From NCBI GenBank assembly GCA_003260075.1, contig QLIY01000077.1:186001-250000 (forward strand): DNA of 64,000 nucleotides. Reading direction: 5' to 3'. Under the pieces are notes generated by a model, which was not told where the DNA came from, did not search any database, and saw only the letters and a list, made by a program, of their open reading frames with translations. A program made the translations under genes and the position numbers. Shown in pieces: positions 1 to 8,961 of this stretch. The first letter of the stretch is position 1, and the number at the start of each line of letters is the position of its first letter. Origin of the DNA: Phallusia mammillata (taxonomy: Eukaryota > Chordata > Ascidiacea > Phlebobranchia > Ascidiidae).

Positions 1-228
1 TTTGCAAAAGCTTTTTGTAAATTCCTCAAAAGCAAACCAATTTGAGCATTAAAACTTTTTGAGGTAAACCACAAATGATTATTCCCAATATATATCTTAT
101 AAAATGTCCAAATTCTATAAAAAATGTCTTATGGTTTAATTAAAAGTGCTTAGCCATGACCAACAATGAGGTGTTAAATGTGTTCTTTTTTATTCAAAAA
201 GCTCAAAACATTTTATGGTAAGACTTAC

Positions 229-2178
229 GTAATCTTCAATTATTTCCTTTAACGCAGCAACGAGCAGAATAAACGTGAGTGGAACGATTGTTGTAAACTG
301 CCCTGTTGGTGAAACTCCAGGGATTTGCTGAATGTTAAATAACACATCTGTATCCAATTTGTCTTTCAAATAAAAGTCTTACATAATACAAGAAATGTCA
401 CAAATGATGGCATGAGCATTTACTAATCGTTTGAATCATAAAGCATGTTGCTCTTACATCTATTTAGCCTGCTGTATTCATGATTAACAAAAGAAATACA
501 GTTTTGAGTAATCAAAAGTTACTTTTTATTGCACACTAAACTCCACATTGTAGATATCAATAGATAAGAAATTTAAAATGTTTTTACATGTAGGGATTTA
601 ATATTAACCCAGCTTACCTGTAACACACAAATAATAAGGAAAAATATGTTGAACGCTTTTCTAAACTGCTCGAAAAGGAATAAAGGCAAAAAGGTGAGAA
701 AGTTGTATTTTCCAGTGCTGAAAAAATATGGGAATATATTTAAAAATAATAATTTTGTACATCAAAGATATTACACATTATGTAGTCTAAAAGATATTAC
801 ATGTGTACATATAAAGGAACAATTGAAATGAAAAAAGCTGAAATGCTACACATGTTTGTTTTTTTAATTTGCTGAATCAACCAAGTTGTTCAGAAAGTTA
901 TCCAATGCATCATATGTAAAATGCAGCATATTCAGTAAGCAAATTGTATTTCAGGAAAGAAAAAGCAATGCCATATGTTTTACCTTATCTCACCCCCCCC
1001 CCATATTCAGTAAGCAAATTGTATTTCAGGAAAGAAAAAGCAATGCCATAATTATGTTTTACCTTATCTCGTTGTGCAGAAATTTCTGCTGCGTCATAGG
1101 ATCATTGAAACGAAACGTTCGCGTTCCCAAATCTTCCTGCGTTGAAGAAGACTCCCCTATAAAGCATAAGATGATATAGAATGTTTAAAACTATACACCT
1201 ATTTACTGACTTGGCTGGAATTAGATTGAGGACTATATGAAATGATATGCCCCCCCCCCATAAGATGATATAGAATGTTTAAAACTATACACCTATTTAC
1301 TGACTTGATTGGAATTAGATTGAGAGCTATATGAAATGATATATAAATGGGACAGTATTATCACAAATTGTTTGATCTAAATTTAACAGAATATTATTGT
1401 TGTAAAGGAGGGCTTTTCCCCAAAATTTACACTCTTCTGGCTGATATGACTCTAGTTTTGCCACCCATAACATGCAAGCCACCTTTTCGCTTTCTTTATG
1501 TGAAGAAACGCCTTTAAACGCCCCCCCCCCCACTCTTCTGGCTGATATGACTCTAGTTTTGCCACCCATAACATGCAATACAGGCAAGCCACCTTTTCGC
1601 TTTCTTTATGTGAAGAAACGCCTTTAAACATTTTGGCAAGAATGTTATTTTACCACAAGGATGCCAAAATCCATTAAGCAAAGTTATGGAAAGTTTTAGT
1701 TGTATACAGAGCAAACAACATAACACAAGAGACACAGCAAAAGCATGTAATTAAGACATTTTGAATTAATAACAGTGGTGCTAAGTGCAAGGATACAAAA
1801 AGGTGCTTTGGAAGAAAGCTGATGTCAAAAACTACCTAGAGAAAATTATTCATACAACTAAGCTATGAGATTAAACTTCTTAAAACAGACAGCTTAGATT
1901 TCAAACCAGACAGGCTTAGTAGACTTATCAGATCAATCGAATTTACACACTTCAAGCAGATTAAAGGTTAAAACCAATATTATAAAAAATGACCAACCAT
2001 GTTTCAAAAGAAAAAATCAATGCATAGCTAAATTATTAGGCTGTGTTAAAAAGTAAAATGAATCATAAAAAATGAAAAATAAATCAATCTACTTGCCTTG
2101 ATTCGACTTTACCCGACTTGGGGTTGGGGCTATGCTGTTTGATGGCATGATGATTTCTAACTCAATGGGATCCTCCAT
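229..2178 (-). CDS. ATP8A: ATP8A-type P4-ATPase (aminophospholipid flippase), N-terminal exons only
   Basis: Four minus-strand coding exons join in phase: 2097-2178 (start ATG at 2178), 1063-1156, 618-717 and 229-327, giving 125 codons; the gene continues off the left edge. Seen in the translation: [15 protein letters not shown], then [18 protein letters not shown], then [18 protein letters not shown] and KEIIEDY. These match the segment around transmembrane helices 1-2 of P4-ATPases; the QQIP-SPTG block is typical of ATP8A rather than ATP8B, 9, 10 or 11. Family knowledge: these pumps move phosphatidylserine and phosphatidylethanolamine to the cytosolic leaflet with a CDC50 partner. Intron 1 has a GC donor (CAAG/GCAAGT at 2091-2100). 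The phosphorylation site and ATP-binding domains lie outside the window. Very sure of the family, fairly sure of the subfamily. Exon 2 is partly duplicated at a C-run junction (993-1002). Confidence 0.9.
928..1069. repeat. direct duplication around C run 993-1002
   Basis: About 64 bases at 928-991 are repeated at 1003-1069 with a short insertion (ataat) near the right end. The left copy stops a few bases inside ATP8A exon 2, so it carries only the donor end of that exon. The right copy runs on into the complete exon. Confidence 0.85.
1164..1342. repeat. direct duplication around C run 1250-1259
   Basis: Intron sequence at 1164-1249 recurs at 1260-1342 with a few substitutions (for example ttggctgg versus ttgattgg). 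It lies in ATP8A intron 1 and contains no exon. Confidence 0.85.
1430..1635. repeat. direct duplication around C run 1521-1531
   Basis: Sequence from 1430 to about 1519 recurs from 1532, the right copy carrying an extra short insertion (aatacaggc). It lies in ATP8A intron 1. The open frames it contains on the minus strand show no protein similarity I recognise. Confidence 0.8.
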
Positions 2179-3202
2179 AACTAAAGATCTGCGTCAAATA
2201 TCTGCTGCCTGAAATGCGTACTTTTTGATGAAAAATCTGTTCCGTCATATACTACATGACTCCTGACTTTAACATCTACAATTTCATGAGATGTTGGCAA
2301 CGGCATGCAACAGTTTTTACCCACCACATATCACATTTTACAGTTAAACTATGTCCCCTTAAAAACACAAAAAACAACCTAATATTTAGCACTGATTGCA
2401 CAGAACAGCTACAAACCTCTTTTCACTTTGGGAAGTCTTACTACACTAGCCTACATTAGCATGTTCATGTTTTTTTAAGTGCATTTTAAAAAATGACTTT
2501 GGAAAGAAAAAATGGTTTTGGTGAAAACTCCTCATAAATACTGAACTACACTTTTCACTGACCCTCTAGTCTGTTTGCTTGTTGGCTTACAAGTAATTTA
2601 CACAACTTTGCTTCCGTGTAACTGGATAGGTGTTACATGCATCAAGCAAAAAATCAATAGGGAGTCATTATGGGGTGTCATGCATGCTGACGTATCACTA
2701 GGAGAAAACATGCTCCAAAGTATGTTACAACAACCAGCGATTTTATGTCTTTGACAAGTTTCCGACAAGCCTAACTTCCCACAATTACATGATAGAGAAA
2801 CACTAATACCTCACCACTTATTTGCACAGGTTATTCGGTGCATAGGTTGACTTTAATTTCCTGAGTAAATACTACAACAAAATTCCATTTTCTAACACTT
2901 TTTTTAGATTTTTAAAAAAACAAATAGAGGTTTGGCATGTTAGCAAAAAAAGGTATAAGCAGCAAAAAGCTTCAACACTTTTGGATGAATAATTATGAGC
3001 AGTTTACCTGCAAATACGACTTTTGATTTGTGTCAACTATAGCTTTATATTCTGTGAGTAAATTAAATGAACAATCATATTGAAAACCAAATAAGCTATG
3101 GTTACAAACACACAGAGAACTACTAACATGCATGACAACAAACCCACCCTCCAAAAACACAGACTAACATAAAGTCTGACATGGAAGGAATTGTCGTCTT
3201 AC

Positions 3203-3239
3203 CTCTTAGCTTTCTGAACTGAACTCTTATCTTGTCCAT
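3203..3239 (-). CDS. ATP8A: alternative first coding exon of the ATP8A-type gene
   Basis: On the minus strand an ATG at 3239 opens 12 codons (MDKIRVQFRKLR) and ends in phase 1 at a canonical GTAAG donor. The exon at 2097-2178 also ends in phase 1, so either can splice to the exon at 1063-1156 in frame. The alternative protein would have a short basic N terminus in place of the acidic MEDPIELE start. This suggests two promoters. The evidence is phase and splice-site agreement only. Confidence 0.5.
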
Positions 3240-3502
3240 GGTAAATCAGAAGCATCAAAAATTAAATAAAACTTTGCCTCTACACCAGCTGCTTGCAGTG
3301 TCTTAGCATTACCAAGTTTAACACAAATGATCTAAGTCCGTTTTTGTGTGCATGTGTGGTGCATATCTGCAAAAATACAACATTATTGTAATATCAGTAG
3401 CATGCTGCAAAACAGAGGTCAAAATTTTACAATTTAAATTTTTTTTATTGTATTTTTCGACAATCAGGCGACAGTCCGAGAACTGAAAATTGCCCTTTGT
3501 TG

Positions 3503-3535
3503 TTTACGGGGTTTGAACCCAGGACACTCACGGAG
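3503..3535 (-). repeat. tRNA-derived repeat fragment
   Basis: Contains a Pol III B-box-like core (GGGTTTGAACCCC is its reverse complement) followed by the same flank as the longer copies near 6.1 kb and 33.9 kb. Only the T-arm end is preserved. Confidence 0.4.
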
Positions 3536-4084
3536 AATGATACAATTTAAATGACTAATTGATTTTAATATTTTTAACACACAGTACAAATGCAACTATT
3601 AAAGTAAGCAATAAACATTTATAATTTATTGTTTAAAGATATGTAAAGTTTTTTCCCCAAAAACATTTCAAACGCATTTAATTCAAACACCATTGTTTTA
3701 CGGAATGTATTTTAGTTTTTTGAGTATGAGCCAGTTTGTACTGAGAATTACACACTTACGCAGGCGAACTTTTTCAGAAAAAAGAAATGGCCATAATTTA
3801 AAAAGTAAAAGTTAACTTGGCACAACACACACATATTTTACCGAGTAAGATGTTAATTATAGATAATGACAAAGTTTATTTCAGTATTTTCCGAATGCTA
3901 ACCCTAAATATACCCCAAAAAATACCCAAACCCTATACAAATGAAATTCTAAATAAAACCCTGAAAGTTGTCCATGTGTATTGAATACTTCAAGCTAAAG
4001 ATCCTTAATAGTTTGTTTGTGTGCTAGGCGCACAGCTTGTCGGTTTTGTCCGGATCACATAACAAAAGCAAAGTATAGGGATAT

Positions 4085-4091
4085 TAGTGAT

Positions 4092-4155
<64 letters not shown>

Positions 4156-4258
4156 TACAACACTACACTTAAGTACTCGGTAATCGTACTCTGTACTCGG
4201 TATATAAATGTGGTACTCGTACTCGGTCGCTTGAAAACCTGGTATCGTCCCATCACTA
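4085..4258. mobile_element. hAT-type MITE with perfect 8-bp target duplication and an internal C tract of about 60
   Basis: Terminal inverted repeats TAGTGATGGG (4085-4094) and CCCATCACTA (4249-4258) are flanked by a perfect 8-bp direct repeat AGGGATAT at 4077-4084 and 4259-4266. This is the signature of hAT-family insertion. The interior is a C tract (4095-4155) followed by a degenerate repeat of TACTCGGTA-like words. A related internal segment without termini lies at 4451-4546. No transposase is encoded. The C tract is much longer than the 9-12 base runs elsewhere and may be collapsed or artificial. Confidence 0.85.
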
Positions 4259-4450
4259 AGGGATATATTTGAGCAAAAATATACAATAATACCCCCCCCC
4301 CATGCCAATATTTGCTTCGGACAGCACAAAATTGGAAAAAAGTTCTGCCGGGTTACGCATATTTTTTTCGATATCGCGTGAAGATTACATTTTTCGGCAT
4401 GTGCGTGTGCCCCCGACCATGGCAGATAAATTAGTCAGTGATATACAACT

Positions 4451-4546
4451 AAGTACAACACTACACTTAATTACTCGGTAATCGTACTCTGTAATCGGTA
4501 TTTAAATGTGGTACTCGTACTCGGTCGCTTGAAAACCTGGTATCGT
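4451..4546. repeat. second copy of the 4.1 kb MITE interior
   Basis: Shares about 90 bases with 4156-4247 (tacaacactacactta to ggtatcgtc) with a handful of differences. It lacks the terminal repeats, so it is a truncated relative or a piece of the other haplotype. Confidence 0.6.
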
Positions 4547-5086
4547 CTAAAGCTTCTCTTAGTGACTGAAAGCTATAAATATCACACTGATGTTTTTTAT
4601 GTAAACATACTTTGAACTTTAAACCCAAATTTTCAATTCTGTGTACTATGTAAGCAATTTTGACAACAACATCTTGAAAAAATTTAAAATACTTATGTAT
4701 TACAAAGATTTTGGGCAAAATCAATCGAAACCAATGCATATACAATCGGTTGTGTAATAGCAAACTAGTTTCAGAAAACTGGCTATTTTTGGACAATGGG
4801 TTACCACCAGGCACCAGCGTTTACCTTTCGAAAGTAAAGATCACCGCCTAACTTTCGTTTGATAGATTGCTTAACACTACAAATAGTATGAGTGTAAAAT
4901 ATGTCGTATAATCATTCGAAAGTTAAACCTCAATTCTTTACATCAAAACAAATTAATCACTAAACTAACCGAAAGTGAAGCGCCCAAATTTTACGACACC
5001 ATAGTATTTTGAAATGATTGATATGTTTTCGCTATAACGACTAGCTATTGCCTGAAGAAGATCCNTTTTGGTAGAGCTACTAACAC

Positions 5087-5360
5087 GGTAGAGCTACTAA
5101 CACCATAACGCAAATGACATCCAAAGTCGATTAGGGAGCGTAAAGAGCTGAATTTTTTATTTAGCGGCTATAAATGGGTTGGGTTGGGAAACAAGTTTTT
5201 AAAATTTTCACATTAATAACTAATTTTTTGGGTTAGTTTTATTGGATTTTAAGTACTAATATCTTACCCCGACCCTAATAGCCCTAACCGTGAGGATTTT
5301 TGGAGATATAACCAAATCGACTTTGGTTGTCATTTGCGTTATGGTGTTAGTAGCTCTACC
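5087..5360. mobile_element. MITE with a long (about 46 bp) terminal inverted repeat
   Basis: Starting at 5087, about 46 bases (ggtagagctactaacacc onward) are the reverse complement of the 46 bases ending at 5360, with one mismatch. The 180-bp interior is AT rich and non-coding. A partial extra copy of the first 17 bases sits immediately to the left (5070-5086), next to the single N at 5065, so the left boundary is disturbed. I cannot assign a superfamily without a clean target duplication. Confidence 0.75.
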
Positions 5361-5449
5361 TTATTTTTTAGCTTGGGGTAAACATAAACTATAGAAAATC
5401 ACAACTCTTAATAGAAATTTGTTACATTTTCTACAACTTCAACTTTCAT

Positions 5450-5685
5450 CTATCGCTAATGCAGCTAAATAAAGGTATAGTATGATCTTCATGAAATTGT
5501 TAACGGCATCTGTTGAGTACATTGCGCACCAACAACGTTGTATTAAAAGCCATTGCATTCCCCCCCCCCCTTCATCTATCGCTAATGCAGCTAAATAAAG
5601 GTATAGTATGATCTTCATAAAATTGTTAACGGCATCTGTCAAGTACATTGCGCACCAACAACGTTGTATTAAAAGCCATTGCATT
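5450..5685. repeat. direct duplication around C run 5560-5570
   Basis: About 110 bases at 5450-5559 recur at 5572-5685 with three or four substitutions (for example gttgagtac versus gtcaagtac). I see no exon in it. Confidence 0.85.
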
Positions 5686-6040
5686 TGCTCTGCGATACAT
5701 AGGCGCCTACAGCGAGTCGAACAGATTGGGCTGCCTTCCTTTCTACAGTCTGTGGTATACTTTTGTCTGTCTGGTATGCCCAAAACAATTAATTATTGAA
5801 CACCATTTCAGCATGGGACCTTCCGTTGTACCTATAGTTTTGGTGATGCATGGCTTTGCAAGCATCTGTTGTTTCTAACATTTCATGCCGTTAAAATTAA
5901 TTTAGTCCAGTTTTAGACTAATGAAATGCGTTTTTAGTCAAAAACAACGACACACTTGTCGTAACTGCATGGGGTTTGACTAAAATCGCACTAAGAATCG
6001 AAATGAGGTGTCTTGTTTGTTTATTTACAACTATAAAGAT

Positions 6041-6128
6041 TTACGGGGTTCGAACACAGGAAGCTCCCGTGGACAAATCCCGATCAGTTTTTTTATATCT
6101 GTATTTGGGTCAGGCGCGCCAGACCAAG
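6041..6128 (-). repeat. tRNA-derived SINE-like repeat, copy A
   Basis: On the minus strand it reads from an A-box-like region (gcgcgcctgaccc) through gatcgggat to a B box (GTTCGAACCCCG-like, here with one change). It is degenerate compared with copy B just downstream and the copy at 33.9 kb. Confidence 0.5.
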
Positions 6129-6154
6129 TTAAGTTTTTTTTTAAATATATTTTT

Positions 6155-6240
6155 CACGGGGTTCGAACCCAGGACAACCCCGGGACGAATCCCGATCGTT
6201 TTTATGTCTATGTGTAGGTTAGGCGCTCCGGGTCATTCGA
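6155..6240 (-). repeat. tRNA-derived SINE-like repeat, copy B
   Basis: The minus strand carries ggagcgcct, a short A-rich insert (agacataaaaac), gatcgggattcgtcccggg and the B box GGGTTCGAACCCC. The order is the same as in the plus-strand copy at 33857-33952. It probably derives from a tRNA with a long insert and is not a functional tRNA. Confidence 0.55.
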
Positions 6241-6736
6241 CCTAGTTCCTGCCCAACTAAAGGCTTTTTACCAACACCTGAGAACACTTGCGTCAAAAAA
6301 TATGCCACAATCTGACCGCTAGATGATGCTTCGCAAGAATATATCAAGGATTGTTTGGTCTGAATGATTGTAAGTCATATTTAGACCTTCTATTATCAGT
6401 TACCAGGAGAGACAAACCCAACCAAAAAACGCACAATAAAACCAAGTGCACTTACAATAATTTGTGTTAGAAAAAACACTTTAATTGGCGCTGGAAAAAC
6501 AACAATAGGTTTCAAAAATCTAAACAAGATGCAAAAACAATCGATATTTTTGCCCAACACTTGCAAAACGCAACAAAAATATTGAAATACAGAAATTGTG
6601 ATGTAAGATTTGTTGAAAAAAGAGGGTCTGTCAGGAACCAGGGTAACCAGTTTAAAATGTTTGGCTATATAGGCCAGTTAATTAAACAAAAGTCCCCAGC
6701 AGGGTATACCTTAGATGTGCAACGGATATGGTAAGG

Positions 6737-7621
6737 CAGAGTTGTAAGTCGAGTCGGGTTCGGGCTTGGATTTCTTAAAAAACGGACTCGATTCGGGCCT
6801 GACTTTGCACTTTGTGTCGGCAAGTAGCCCGTTGCTGGTCCTGACCTAATGTCAAACAGCCCTAAACGCCTTGTTTAACACCAATTGTTTATTGTGTTTG
6901 TTGTCTTGTATTTCCTGAGGCTTCAATGTACAGGCCTGTCAAACTTTCGGGCCTAAACGGGCTTCCCAAAAACGATTCGGGTTCGGGCCGGGTTTCGGAC
7001 TTGTAGGTTAGGCCAGTGCCCTTCAACCTTTTTTGGTGTGGTGAACCCTTAAAGTCGTTGTGACGAACTCATGCACCCTGTTTACTTAAAAGATAAACTG
7101 AGATAAAAAGCGATATGAAAAATCGTTATGCATATCATCTTGTCAGTTAACTCCAACCATATGTTCGCCAATTTTCTATGAAACATCGGCGAAAAAAACA
7201 ACACTCGATATCCTAACACCCGAATGTAACACAGCCACTATCACATTAGACACGGGGATAAATCATCGAAAAAGTTTACCTGGGTTATGCATAGGTTGAA
7301 ACCTACATCTTTTTTCTAATATCTTGAAAGTCACCCCCCCCCCATCACCCGAATGTAACACAGCCACTATCAAACTAGACACGGGGATAAATCATCGAAA
7401 AAGTTTACCTGGGTTATGCATAAGTTGAAACCGACATCTTTTTTCTAATATCTTTAAAGTCGAATAGTAATGGTTCATTAAAAGTTCGTGATGCACCCTT
7501 GTATACCTTTTCGTACTGGTACACCCCATGCATATTTTGGTGCACCCTACACCGGTTGAAGAGCACTGGGTTAGGCTACTTTCGGGTTCGGGCTCAAGTT
7601 TCTGGCCCGTTTACAACACTG
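6737..7621. mobile_element. older hAT-like element interrupted by a second one
   Basis: Ends CAGAGTTGTAA (6737) and TTACAACACTG (to 7621) are imperfect inverted repeats. The flanking octamers tggtaagg (6729-6736) and tggtgaga (7622-7629) match at 6 of 8 positions, as expected of an old target duplication. The interior is gggttcgggc-like repeats. The element at 7014-7568 has inserted into it. Confidence 0.55.
7014..7568. mobile_element. hAT-type element nested in the 6.7-7.6 kb element
   Basis: Inverted ends CAGTGCCCTTCAACC (from 7014) and GGTTGAAGAGCACTG (to 7568) are flanked by a perfect 8-bp target duplication GGTTAGGC (7006-7013 and 7569-7576). The interior has no transposase frame. It contains the C-run junction 7334-7343 with about 118 bases duplicated on each side, so the true length is probably about 430 bp rather than 555. 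Confidence 0.85.
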
Positions 7622-7629
7622 TGGTGAGA

Positions 7630-8837
7630 ATTCTAACGTGAGAACCTAATTCACAAAACATACTTTGTGGTGTCTCGTATCGGACGTCGAAACGTCGGCT
7701 TGTTATAGTAAAAACTACTGAAAGAGGCACATATTCGTTAATACATTATGCCTGGCAGCAACAGTTTATTTCATTTACAAAAGTTTGCAAAATACCAATG
7801 GGTCACTCAACGGGCATTAACGATTATTATTTAAAAGCATTGTAAGAAATGCTGACGGTTAGGCTTATTAGGGTTGGGTAAAACATAAAGGTTTTGTGAT
7901 ACGAATAACAATACTAAACCTAAAATTCAGTTCCTAAACCTTTATTTCCCTATCACTATAAAGTAACTGCGTTTGCGCCATCTTTCGGAATTAAGCAAAC
8001 TGTTGTGATTTGAGTTCTCATGTTATAGTAACTTAATTAAGGGTAAGGGGGTTTAAGCCCCTTTCTCCCTGGATATACGCCAATCGCTGAAAATAAAGAA
8101 GACCAATTTTTTTTATAATGCACTGCTTCGCAATCATCTGTCGTTTTCCACAAAATGTTGCTGATCCAAGGCAGCTGGCGTATGTGCAAAACTATATAGC
8201 GTACAATGTGCCATGTATAAATATTAGTTAACAAACAAAACAACTTTTGCATCAAAATTGCCTGGGAAATGAAATTTTGTAAATTTTAAATCGCCTACTT
8301 TAGGAGGCGACAACATGACAGTGCAAAACATAATTCTTTATGCTAAGGCAAACAAATCGATAATTACAAAACGAAACGAAAGCAGTTTAGCACTGCTCAT
8401 TGTGTACAGCCACGAGAAAGTACTTTCGATGATGTAGAGCACTACAAATTGAAGTTGTAACGCATAAAAGCCACCACATTAAGTCAATAATGAAGCAGCA
8501 ATTAAACTACATTTTGGCTGTCGAAACACGCTGAGCTAAAATGTCAAAGGAATTTCAAGTTTGCAACGAAAACAAACTTTTGCAAATCGTGCTACTCATG
8601 ACGAAATGAAGCTAGAGTAATTAAGCGTTTAACAAACAAACATGTGTAGCGACGAGTTCGAGGCTTCAGTATCAACAATCAGCGACGTCAATAATCATTT
8701 TAATTAGCCTGGAACGTGCACCAATACTGTAGTGATTTAAGCTAAACGCTCAATTCTGCCACGCACGCACATTTAATGACCCCACGGCCCACGGCGCTAG
8801 CTCACATGAAAGCCGGTTGCCGTGCATAATTGCCTGA
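7630..8837. other. no gene seen
   Basis: AT-rich sequence without a supported exon. A tcggacgtcgaaacgtcgg motif at about 7683 and the tatgcctggcagcaa motif at about 7747 belong to the repeat family described at 12065-12194. Confidence 0.5.
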
Positions 8838-8876
8838 CCAATCAGCGTCCCTTGTTTGGAGTTCTACTCTATAAAA
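8838..8876 (+). promoter_or_regulatory. CCAAT and TATA boxes of the secreted repeat-protein gene
   Basis: A CCAAT box at 8838-8842 lies 32 bases upstream of TATAAAA at 8870-8876. The start codon is at 8962, so a leader of about 60 bases is expected. It is the only clear CCAAT plus TATA arrangement I found in front of a gene here, and it fits a strongly expressed tissue-specific secretory product. Confidence 0.65.
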
Positions 8877-8961
8877 CCCAGCGCTTGGGATTAAAAAATC
8901 ATATTTTCTTGATTCAGCTTCTTCCTACTTCAACTAAACCCAAGTCCATTGGAATTTGGTC

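Noticed and set aside
4087-4329. Poly-Pro and poly-Gly open frames on both strands
   Set aside because: They are translations of the 60-base C tract inside the MITE.
5648-5878. 76-codon plus-strand frame after the 5.56 kb junction
   Set aside because: No recognisable similarity and no splice context; half of it lies in duplicated sequence.
6008-6245. Open frames across the tRNA-derived repeats (GVRTQ...)
   Set aside because: They are translations of B-box repeat sequence.
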